From: Propionibacteriaceae bacterium
GTDB lineage: Bacteria > Actinomycetota > Actinomycetes > Propionibacteriales > Propionibacteriaceae
NCBI GenBank assembly: GCA_027353565.1
Contig: DAIEHO010000057.1
Span: forward strand, 1-5,194
DNA length: 5,194 nt
Direction of reading: 5' to 3'
How positions within the stretch are numbered: the stretch's first letter is position 1; each line of letters starts with the position of its first letter. Made by a program: the position numbers and the translations under genes. A model generated the notes under the pieces. That model did not search any database. It was given only the letters and a program-made list of their open reading frames with translations, and was not told the origin of the DNA. Below, in pieces: positions 1 to 5,194 of the stretch.

Positions 1-374
1 AGGTTGGCGAGCATCATGCCGACCATGTCCTTCATGTCGACGGCGCCTCGTCCGTACAGCACCCCGTCGACGATGTCGCCCGCGAACGGGTCGTGGCTCC
101 ACGCACCCGCATCGGCGGGTACGACGTCGAGGTGTCCGTGCAGGACCAGGCCGGGGCGACGGCGATCGGCACCGGGGACACGGACCACGAGACTCGATCT
201 CCGAGGCGCCGGCTCCACATACTCGGGCTCGAGGCCGACCTCGCGCAGCAGACCGAGCACGTACTGCGCCGCCTCGTACTCGCACGGCCCGGAGCCGTCG
301 CCGGCGTTCGTGGAGTCGATCCGTACGAGCTCGGTCGTGATCCGTACGGCCTCATCGGCAAGTTCGAGCGACAT
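1..374 (-). CDS. M20-family metallopeptidase/deacylase, N-terminal part (3' end beyond window)
   Basis: The amino-terminal 124 residues of an M20/M25/M40-family zinc hydrolase; the gene runs off the left edge, so it is incomplete only because of the window. The family cleaves peptides, acyl-amino acids or related amide bonds in the cytoplasm using two metal ions. The motif HGHLDVVP at residues 79-86 supplies the metal ligand His81 and the catalytic-support Asp83, and GRGAVDMKD at 108-116 supplies the bridging Asp113. The early stretch VRIDSTN (17-23) is also typical. Family members are usually 350-450 residues, so about a quarter to a third is visible. The ATG at 374 is chosen because it gives the usual family start (a helix, then the VRIDSTN motif) and has a -10 hexamer exactly 7 nt upstream. 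No Shine-Dalgarno is seen. The substrate cannot be told from this part. It follows a small membrane protein gene by 28 nt. Confidence 0.9.
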   Translation of the reverse strand, partial: MSLELADEAVRITTELVRIDSTNAGDGSGPCEYEAAQYVLGLLREVGLEPEYVEPAPRRSSLVVRVPGADRRRPGLVLHGHLDVVPADAGAWSHDPFAGDIVDGVLYGRGAVDMKDMVGMMLAN

Positions 375-387
375 GGGTGCCACTGTA
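375..387 (-). promoter_or_regulatory. Probable leaderless promoter (-10 element) of the M20 peptidase gene
   Basis: On the minus strand TACAGT (387-382) matches the actinobacterial -10 pattern TANNNT and is followed by GGCACCC and then the ATG at 374. A transcript started 7-8 nt after the hexamer would begin at or next to the A of ATG, giving a leaderless mRNA, which fits the absence of a Shine-Dalgarno. No good -35 is visible about 17-18 nt further upstream, as is common for such promoters. The element lies in the 28-nt gap behind the preceding gene. Confidence 0.4.
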
Positions 388-402
388 CGAGAGCGGCCGG
401 GT

Positions 403-732
403 TCAGGACTTCGTCGTGATGGCGAGGATGTAGACCAGCGTGACGAGCACGACGACGAGGACGAGTGCCCCGAGCAGGATCGCCAGCGTCGACCACCACC
501 CCGGCTGGGCGGCGCGCATCTTGGCGATGACGCCGGTCACGATGGCGGCGGGAGCCATGAGCGCCGCGACCCAGAAGGCAACGCCCGCACCGGGGGCCAG
601 TGGCGACGACTGGGCGCCCGCCCCGAGCGTGGATCCCGTCAGGAGTGCGACGAGGATGCCGACGAGTCCCCCGATCCCCAGACCGAACGAGGCGGCCGCC
701 AGCTTGGACGGCTCGAAGAGGGTGGTGCTCAC
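403..732 (-). CDS. Small three-TM membrane protein of unknown function (DUF4190-like topology)
   Basis: A 109-residue protein with three hydrophobic segments at about residues 12-36 (glycine-rich, [15 protein letters not shown]), 50-70 and 82-104, joined by short polar loops. The second segment ends in [10 protein letters not shown], a basic loop probably on the cytoplasmic side. The pattern of a short N-terminal tail, a Gly-rich helix, a helix ending in a short basic loop and a final very hydrophobic helix recalls DUF4190-type actinobacterial proteins, but I do not recognise it as a member and assign no function. The start is GTG at 732; no clear Shine-Dalgarno precedes it. It begins 16 nt after the cutC stop, so it is probably translated from the same mRNA. 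The reading frame is supported by its length and by the coherent hydrophobic pattern, which the overlapping frames lack. Confidence 0.72.
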   Translation of the reverse strand: MSTTLFEPSKLAAASFGLGIGGLVGILVALLTGSTLGAGAQSSPLAPGAGVAFWVAALMAPAAIVTGVIAKMRAAQPGWWSTLAILLGALVLVVVLVTLVYILAITTKS

Positions 733-748
733 AGCGCCCAGTCTGTCA

Positions 749-1456
749 TCACGTGCCCGGGGGGTGGCGGACCTCGGAGTCGATCAGCCGGCGCCAGGAC
801 CGGACGAGGGCCGGATCGACGTGCGCCTTGTAGCTGCGTCCCGGACGTGCCGGTGAGCCGATGTGGAACGACCGGATGCCGGCCTGGGCCAGCCACGGCA
901 CCTGCTCCGGCGCGAGACCGCCACCTGCCATGATCAGGCGGCCCACCTCGCGGTCGGCTCGGGCGCGGGAGATGAGGTCGTCGAGCCCGTACCGGAGCCC
1001 ACGGGCCGATCCGCTCGTGAGCACCTGATCGAGGCCCGGCAGCCTCCGTACGTCCCTCCAGGCCTTCGCGACGTCGAGGGCGGAGTCGATCGCCCGGTGG
1101 AACGTCCAGGGCCAGCCGCCGTCCCCGGCCAGCTCCGTACAGACCTCGAGGTCCACCTCGCTCAGCCCGTTGAGGAAGCCCATGACGATCCCGTCGGCGC
1201 CCGCGTCGACGTATGCCGAGGCGAGGCCTTTGAGCCGGGTCGTCTCCCCGCCATCCGTACCGAAGCCGTCGCGCAGCCGGAGCATGACGCGCAGCTGGAC
1301 CGAGGTGGCGCGGCGTACGGACTCGACGAGGGCGGGTTCGGGCGACAGGCCTCCGTCCTTCATCGTGCCGACGAGCTCCACACGGTCGGCGCCGCCCTCG
1401 GCGGCCTTCTCGGCGTCTGCCGCCTGGAGCACCACGACTTCGAGCAGTCCCGCCAT
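749..1456 (-). CDS. cutC: CutC family protein (copper homeostasis protein CutC homologue)
   Basis: A 235-residue TIM-barrel protein of the CutC family, historically linked to copper tolerance in E. coli; its biochemical activity is still debated. Family signatures in order: LEVVVLQAADAEKAAEGGADRVEL (5-28), GGLSPEPALV (35-44), VMLRLRDGF (57-65), GADGIVMGFL (86-95), TFHRAIDS (118-125), LDQVLTSGS (142-150), IMAGGGLAPEQV (175-186) and FHIGSPAR (197-204). The length is normal. The frame is open upstream for another 67 codons, but that part overlaps the response regulator gene and is Arg-rich, while ATG 1456 places the first barrel strand directly at the N-terminus as in relatives. Ribosome binding at this start is weak. 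Oddly, the cysteines usual near the N-terminus (in the LE-C and VEL-C positions) are Val8 and Val29 here; Cys106 is the only cysteine. A copper-binding role is therefore doubtful. Confidence 0.92.
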   Translation of the reverse strand: MAGLLEVVVLQAADAEKAAEGGADRVELVGTMKDGGLSPEPALVESVRRATSVQLRVMLRLRDGFGTDGGETTRLKGLASAYVDAGADGIVMGFLNGLSEVDLEVCTELAGDGGWPWTFHRAIDSALDVAKAWRDVRRLPGLDQVLTSGSARGLRYGLDDLISRARADREVGRLIMAGGGLAPEQVPWLAQAGIRSFHIGSPARPGRSYKAHVDPALVRSWRRLIDSEVRHPPGT

Positions 1457-1493
1457 GTCTCTATGGTGCCGAGGCGACGCCGATGTGGCCGGA

Positions 1494-1527
1494 GGCGCGC
1501 GGTCCGAGCAGCAGGCCGAGGCGCGCC
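1494..1527. repeat. Inverted repeat between response regulator and cutC genes
   Basis: GGCGCGC (1494-1500) and GCGCGCC (1521-1527) are perfect reverse complements separated by 20 nt, inside the 80-nt gap between the response regulator stop and the cutC start. In RNA this could form a 7-bp GC stem. No U-run follows in either direction, so it is not a standard intrinsic terminator. It might act as a weak attenuator or processing site between two transcription units, or may simply reflect GC-rich composition. Confidence 0.3.
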
Positions 1528-1536
1528 GTGCGGCGG

Positions 1537-2196
1537 TCAGCTCAGCCGGTAGCCCGAGCCGCGTACGGTCTCGACGACGTCCGCGCCGAGCTTGTTGCGC
1601 AGGTAGCGCACGTACACGTCGACGACGTTCGAGGTGGGGTCGAAGTCGTACCCCCACACGGCGCTCAGTAGCGCCTCGCGCGACAGGACGTCGCCCGGGT
1701 GCTTCATGAACGTCTCGATGAGCGTGAACTCGCGGGCGGTGAGGTCGACCTCGCGGCCGGACAGCGACGCCTTGTGGGTGCGAAGGTCGAGCTTGAGCTT
1801 GCCGTGCTGGAGGACGAGGGAGGCCTCGGACGGCGACTCGCGCCGCAGCCGCCGGCGGACGCGCGCGACCAGCTCCTCGAACCGGAAGGGCTTCGCGATG
1901 TAGTCGTCGGCGCCGTACTCGAGGCCCTTGACGGTGTCGGTGACCGACGACCGGGCGGTGAGCATGATGACCGGGATGCGGCTGCCCTGCGCACGTACTC
2001 GTCGCAGGACCTCGAACCCGTTGACGTCGGGCAGACCGACGTCGAGGATCATGAGGTCGTACTCGCCGGAGAGCGCCTTGTGAGCGCCGGCGACGCCGCT
2101 GGCTTCGGTGGCGGCGGGAAAACCCGCTGCACGAAGGCCTTTCGCGAGGAACGCGGCGATCCGTTCCTCGTCCTCGACGATCAAGATCTGGTTCAT
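1537..2196 (-). CDS. OmpR/PhoB-family response regulator
   Basis: A 219-residue DNA-binding response regulator. The receiver domain (residues 2-118) has the acidic pair Glu8/Asp9, the phosphoryl acceptor Asp52 in LMILDVGLPDVNG, the switch Thr80 in IMLTAR and the conserved Lys102 in YIAKPF. After a short linker (119-127) comes a winged-helix trans_reg_C domain (about 128-219) with LTAREFTLIETFMKHPGDVLSREALLSAVWG, the DNA-recognition part NVVDVYVRYLRNKL and the final wing VETVRGSGYRLS. It sits in the cytoplasm, is presumably phosphorylated by the adjacent kinase, and acts as a transcription factor. Its ATG overlaps the kinase stop (ATGA), indicating translational coupling, and GGAG lies 8 nt upstream. 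Its targets are unknown. The 11-bp-spaced repeats upstream of the operon at 4131-4150 are a candidate autoregulatory site. Confidence 0.96.
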   Translation of the reverse strand: MNQILIVEDEERIAAFLAKGLRAAGFPAATEASGVAGAHKALSGEYDLMILDVGLPDVNGFEVLRRVRAQGSRIPVIMLTARSSVTDTVKGLEYGADDYIAKPFRFEELVARVRRRLRRESPSEASLVLQHGKLKLDLRTHKASLSGREVDLTAREFTLIETFMKHPGDVLSREALLSAVWGYDFDPTSNVVDVYVRYLRNKLGADVVETVRGSGYRLS

Positions 2197-3704
2197 GAGG
2201 TGGGCTCCGTCGCTGGCTGACGTGGGATGACGAGGCTCACGGTGCTACCGAGGTCGGGCACCGAGTCGATGTCGACCCGACCGCCGTGTGCCAACGCAAT
2301 CGAGTTCACAATAGCGAGTCCGAGCCCGGCACTGTCCGTACGCTTCGCACCCGCGCGCCGCGACCGTCCGAAACGCTGGAGCACGAGCTCCTTGTCGTCC
2401 TCCGTGAACCCCATTCCGTGGTCGCGGACCCAGAACCGTACGTTCTCGCCCTCGACCTTGCTGCCGATGCCGATGTCCGATCCGTCCGGCGAGTACTTGA
2501 CCGCGTTGGCGGCGAGCTGGAGCCAGGCCTGCGTGATGCGCTGGGGGTCCAGCATGACGCTCACGTCGGCCAGCGAGTCCATGATCCAGTGACGGTCGCC
2601 CAGGACGCGTACCTTCTCGAACGTCTCGTCGGTCAGGCGGCCCGCGTCGACGTCCTGCAGCACCACGAAGTCCGATCGCTCCGACTGCGCCAGCAGGATG
2701 AGGTCGTTGACGAGGGCGCTCATGCGGGAGAGCTCCTCGAGGGCCAGCGCCCGTACGACCTCGGCGTCCTTCGGATCGGTCGTGTCCATGAGCTCGAGGT
2801 GGCCGCGCACGATCGTCATGGGCGTACGGAGCTCGTGCCCGACGTCGTCGAGCAGGCTCTTCTGCGCCTCGACCGTCGACTCCAACCGGTCGAGCATGCC
2901 GTTCACGGTCGTCGTCAGGGCGGCCAGGTCGTCGTTGCCGCGGACGGGGATGCGACGTTTGAGGTCGTGCTCGGTGATCTCCTCCGCCGTCCGCTGCAAC
3001 CAGCTGATCGGTTGCAGCAACCGGGCCATCACGAGCCAGGTGATCATGGCCGTGATCGCGATCGCGCCCAGCCCGACCAGGGCGTACGTGACGAACGTGT
3101 CGTTGAGCGCCCGACGCTCGATGTTGAGGTCGATGACCCGCACGAGCGCGCCGCTCTCACCGCTGAAGGACCAGAAGACCGGAACGACGAGGTACGCGTA
3201 GTCCGTCGAGCCCGACGAGTACCGGTCCGTGGTGACGTACGACAGCTTCGACTTCTGGATCGCGAGCGCCACGAACGCCGGGTTGTTCTCCGGCCGTACG
3301 GTCAGCGACGAGTTGCCCTTCCAGTACACCTTGCCGTCGACGATCCCGAGGATGCCGCCGGACTCGGAGAGCGTCTTGCTCTGGAGCGCTCCCCGCAGGA
3401 GGTCCGAGACGCTCGTGAACGGCTTTCCGGTCCCCTGGTCGATGTTCGCGTTCGCCAGCTCCTTGAAGTCGGAGGCGTCCCGGCTGAGCTGCGCGTAGGC
3501 CTGGCTCTGGATGCGCCCCCACTGCAGCACGTACGCGACGGACCCGGACATGCCGATGCCGAAGAAGGTGAGCAGCAGGATGGTGACGACGAGTCGTTCG
3601 CGGATGCTGGCGATTCCCGGCGCCCGCTTCTTCTCGCCGACCGACGCCTGACCCGTCTCGGCCGTGGGCCGGGACGTGTGAGGGCGGGTCAGCGTGGGTG
3701 GCAC
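2193..3704 (-). CDS. Membrane-bound sensor histidine kinase (HAMP-HisKA-HATPase_c)
   Basis: A 503-residue two-component sensor kinase. A polar N-terminal tail (1-37) precedes TM1 (about 38-60). An extracytoplasmic sensor region of roughly 145 residues (61-205) follows, possibly Cache/PAS-like in pattern but not assignable by eye. Then come TM2 (about 206-228), a HAMP linker (about 229-281), the dimerisation domain with phospho-acceptor His290 in GHELRTP (289-295), and the ATPase domain with N-box Asn400 (LAANAVKYS), G1 box DHGMGF (428-433) and G2 box GLGLAI (460-465). All catalytic boxes are intact, so it should autophosphorylate and pass phosphate to Asp52 of the regulator downstream. The start is GTG at 3704, 1 nt after the FKBP stop; no strong Shine-Dalgarno is seen, so coupling to FKBP translation is likely. 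The stimulus is unknown. Sharing an operon with a foldase hints at folding or envelope stress (inference). Confidence 0.96.
   Translation of the reverse strand: MPPTLTRPHTSRPTAETGQASVGEKKRAPGIASIRERLVVTILLLTFFGIGMSGSVAYVLQWGRIQSQAYAQLSRDASDFKELANANIDQGTGKPFTSVSDLLRGALQSKTLSESGGILGIVDGKVYWKGNSSLTVRPENNPAFVALAIQKSKLSYVTTDRYSSGSTDYAYLVVPVFWSFSGESGALVRVIDLNIERRALNDTFVTYALVGLGAIAITAMITWLVMARLLQPISWLQRTAEEITEHDLKRRIPVRGNDDLAALTTTVNGMLDRLESTVEAQKSLLDDVGHELRTPMTIVRGHLELMDTTDPKDAEVVRALALEELSRMSALVNDLILLAQSERSDFVVLQDVDAGRLTDETFEKVRVLGDRHWIMDSLADVSVMLDPQRITQAWLQLAANAVKYSPDGSDIGIGSKVEGENVRFWVRDHGMGFTEDDKELVLQRFGRSRRAGAKRTDSAGLGLAIVNSIALAHGGRVDIDSVPDLGSTVSLVIPRQPATEPTS
2205..2208 (-). promoter_or_regulatory. 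Shine-Dalgarno of the response regulator gene
   Basis: GGAG on the minus strand lies 8 nt before the ATG at 2196, inside the last codons of the kinase gene. It fixes the regulator's start and, together with the 4-nt stop/start overlap at 2193-2196, indicates coupled translation of kinase and regulator. Confidence 0.65.
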
Positions 3705-3705
3705 G

Positions 3706-4074
3706 TCAGCGCACGGCTACCAGGTCGCACACGAAGATGAGCGTCTCGTTCGGGCCGATGACGCCTCCGGCGCCACGAGGGCCGTAGGCGAGCTGGGGCG
3801 GGATGACGAGCTGGCGACGCCCGCCGACCTTCATCCCCTGGATCCCGGTGTCCCAGCCGCTGATGACCTGGCCACGGCCCAGGCCGAAGTCGAGCGGCTG
3901 GCCACGATCGTAGCTCGAGTCGAACTCCTCGCCGGTGGAGTGCGCCACACCGACGTAGTGGACGGACACGATCTGGCCCGCCTGCGCCACGGGGCCGGTG
4001 CCCTCGACGAGATCGGTGATGACGAGGTCTGCCGGAGGAGGACCGTCCGGGAAGTCTACGAAGGGCTTGTCCAT
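3706..4074 (-). CDS. FKBP-type peptidyl-prolyl cis-trans isomerase
   Basis: A 122-residue single-domain FKBP foldase that catalyses cis-trans isomerisation of X-Pro bonds. It opens with the actinobacterial motif DFPDGPPPADL (7-17), and the FKBP fold covers about 18-122. Active-site residues, compared with human FKBP12 from memory, are Tyr40, Phe51, Asp52, Val70, Ile71, Trp74, Tyr97 and Phe114; FKBP12 Phe46 is replaced by Leu61. Sequences around these, VSVHYVGV, VISGWDTGIQGMKVGG and LVIPPQLAYG, are typical. There is no signal peptide or TM segment, so it is cytoplasmic. ATG 4074 is preferred over the upstream GTG 4101 because homologues begin MDKP and because a TAGCAT -10 element lies 7 nt before it. 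Using the upstream GTG would place that promoter inside the gene. It is the first gene of the FKBP-kinase-regulator operon and is divergent from groEL. Confidence 0.95.
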   Translation of the reverse strand: MDKPFVDFPDGPPPADLVITDLVEGTGPVAQAGQIVSVHYVGVAHSTGEEFDSSYDRGQPLDFGLGRGQVISGWDTGIQGMKVGGRRQLVIPPQLAYGPRGAGGVIGPNETLIFVCDLVAVR

Positions 4075-4087
4075 GCCCCGGATGCTA
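4075..4087 (-). promoter_or_regulatory. Probable leaderless promoter (-10 element) of the FKBP-kinase-regulator operon
   Basis: TAGCAT on the minus strand (4087-4082) fits the TANNNT -10 pattern and is followed by CCGGGGC and the ATG at 4074. The spacing is the same 7 nt seen before the M20 peptidase start. Transcription would begin at or beside the start codon, producing a leaderless mRNA. No Shine-Dalgarno with usual spacing competes with this reading. The -35 region is weak and is overlapped by the inverted repeat at 4106-4128, which suits a regulator-dependent promoter. Confidence 0.45.
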
Positions 4088-4105
4088 GTGGCGCGCACCA
4101 CCGCC

Positions 4106-4128
4106 GACTCGTATCGATGGCGCGAGTC
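4106..4128. repeat. Operator-like inverted repeat GACTCG-N11-CGAGTC
   Basis: GACTCG (4106-4111) and CGAGTC (4123-4128) are perfect reverse complements around an 11-nt spacer. The site lies 32-54 nt upstream of the FKBP start codon, over or just behind the expected -35 region, a common place for a repressor or activator to bind. The arms resemble the inner part of CIRCE (ACTC...GAGT) but the spacing differs from CIRCE, so HrcA binding is unlikely. The protein that binds it is unknown. Confidence 0.4.
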
Positions 4129-4150
4129 TCACGTGAGGTTGACGTGAGGT
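4128..4150. repeat. Palindrome plus 11-bp-spaced direct repeats upstream of the FKBP operon
   Basis: ACGTGAGGT occurs at 4131-4139 and again at 4142-4150, a period of 11 bp or about one helical turn. On the operon's coding strand this reads ACCTCACGT, CA, ACCTCACGT. The first copy is also part of a perfect 10-bp palindrome CTCACGTGAG (4128-4137). Tandem direct repeats at 11-bp spacing are the usual binding pattern of OmpR/PhoB-family regulators, and such a regulator is encoded in the operon this site precedes. The site lies 54-76 nt upstream of the FKBP start. Autoregulation is an inference. Confidence 0.42.
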
Positions 4151-4257
4151 GCGGAATTTCGGTGCGCAGGGGCCCTTACGGGTGATGGGTGGCGCAGCGC
4201 CCCACGTGGATGAGCTGCCCGAGACCGTTGCGCTGGCTGCTGAACAGGCCTCGGGGG

Positions 4258-4284
4258 TTTGCACTCGCCTAGGTCGAGTGCTAA
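4258..4284 (+). promoter_or_regulatory. CIRCE operator 1 (HrcA binding site)
   Basis: TTTGCACTC, 9 nt, GAGTGCTAA. This matches the CIRCE consensus TTAGCACTC-N9-GAGTGCTAA at 17 of 18 positions; the only difference is T for A at 4260. HrcA bound here would repress groEL at normal temperature. The left arm also supplies the likely -35 hexamer TTGCAC (4259-4264). Confidence 0.95.
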
Positions 4285-4287
4285 ACA
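4259..4287 (+). promoter_or_regulatory. Probable groEL promoter
   Basis: TTGCAC (4259-4264) is a good -35 and, after 17 nt, TAAACA (4282-4287) is a fair -10. Transcription would start near 4294, inside the second CIRCE and about 128 nt before the groEL ATG. Embedding the -35 in the left CIRCE arm and the -10 next to its right arm is the usual design for HrcA-repressed chaperonin genes. The -10 match is only partial. Confidence 0.55.
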
Positions 4288-4292
4288 TGGCG

Positions 4293-4319
4293 TTAGCACT
4301 CTCACACGTAGAGTGCTAC
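4293..4319 (+). promoter_or_regulatory. CIRCE operator 2 (HrcA binding site)
   Basis: TTAGCACTC, 9 nt, GAGTGCTAC. One mismatch from the CIRCE consensus (C for A at 4319). It follows the first CIRCE after 8 nt, with a centre-to-centre distance of 35 bp, and covers the predicted transcription start. It would therefore also be present, as a hairpin, at the very 5' end of the mRNA. Confidence 0.95.
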
Positions 4320-4331
4320 GTCAGTCGGTGA

Positions 4332-5194
<863 letters not shown>

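Noticed and set aside
4..933. A 309-codon plus-strand open frame across the M20, membrane protein and cutC genes
   Set aside because: It spans three recognisable minus-strand genes, is low-complexity and rich in Arg, Pro, Ser and Gly, and shows no family motif.
1457..1657. Upstream extension of the cutC frame by 67 codons
   Set aside because: The extension overlaps the response regulator's DNA-binding domain and is Arg-rich and unlike CutC. The barrel begins right at ATG 1456.
2286..3740. A 484-codon plus-strand open frame antisense to the kinase gene
   Set aside because: It lies opposite a kinase with every catalytic box intact. Its translation is Arg/Asp/Val-rich with no domain, which is the usual shadow of a GC-rich gene on the opposite strand.
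4075..4101. Alternative FKBP start at GTG 4101
   Set aside because: It adds nine residues not typical of the family and would include the TAGCAT promoter element inside the gene. ATG 4074 gives the usual MDKP start.
4106..4128. The GACTCG-N11-CGAGTC dyad as a third CIRCE
   Set aside because: The arms share only ACTC/GAGT with CIRCE, the spacing is wrong and the outer TTAGC/GCTAA bases are missing.
4191..4201. GGCGC-A-GCGCC as a terminator
   Set aside because: The loop is only about 3 nt, no U-run follows on either strand, and it lies upstream of both divergent genes where a terminator is not expected.
4085..4288. A 67-codon minus-strand frame in the intergenic region
   Set aside because: It overlaps operators on both sides and the FKBP promoter, has no ribosome binding site and is compositionally random.
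4149..4331. A 60-codon plus-strand frame in the intergenic region (GTG start, GAGG upstream)
   Set aside because: It crosses the groEL promoter and both CIRCE operators, and its translation resembles nothing known. A 14-codon ATG frame within it at 4287 would start upstream of the predicted transcript start.

Overview
The window is a GC-rich piece of a bacterial chromosome. Several things point to a high-GC Gram-positive (Actinomycetota): strong G/C preference at third codon positions, GTG starts, leaderless-looking promoters, and a GroEL amino terminus of the actinobacterial type. A Nocardioidaceae-like organism (Nocardioides or Aeromicrobium relatives) would fit the protein sequences as I remember them, but I cannot confirm a genus. 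All recognisable genes look chromosomal and intact. I see no transposase, integrase, CRISPR array, tRNA or rRNA.

Layout. Positions 1-4074 hold six genes, all on the minus strand. In transcription order they are: a small cytoplasmic FKBP-type peptidyl-prolyl isomerase (4074-3706); a two-TM sensor histidine kinase starting 1 nt after it (3704-2193); an OmpR/PhoB-type response regulator overlapping the kinase by ATGA (2196-1537); after 80 nt, a CutC-family TIM-barrel protein (1456-749); after 16 nt, a 109-residue three-TM protein (732-403); and after 28 nt, the first 124 residues of an M20-family metallopeptidase that runs off the left edge (374-1). The FKBP, kinase and regulator genes are almost certainly one transcription unit. 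The cutC, small membrane protein and M20 genes may be read through or may form a second unit, and the M20 gene appears to have its own leaderless promoter.

Positions 4075-4421 are a divergent intergenic region. Its right half carries two CIRCE operators (binding sites of the HrcA heat-shock repressor) around a probable promoter, followed by a leader of about 130 nt and a good Shine-Dalgarno. This drives a plus-strand groEL that starts at 4422 and runs off the right edge. No groES precedes it, so it is probably a solo chaperonin gene of the groEL2 class. The left half, upstream of the FKBP gene, holds an inverted repeat, a palindrome and two 9-bp direct repeats at an 11-bp period, which is the spacing favoured by OmpR/PhoB regulators.

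How the genes may work together: a heat-shock chaperonin under HrcA control sits back to back with a foldase that is co-transcribed with a signalling pair. This suggests a locus concerned with protein folding or envelope stress, with the regulator possibly controlling its own operon through the 11-bp repeats. That last link is inference. No wholly new system is evident. The best leads are the FKBP/two-component operon with its operator cluster, the CutC lacking the family's cysteines, the paired leaderless promoters, and strong local enrichment of the palindrome CGTACG.
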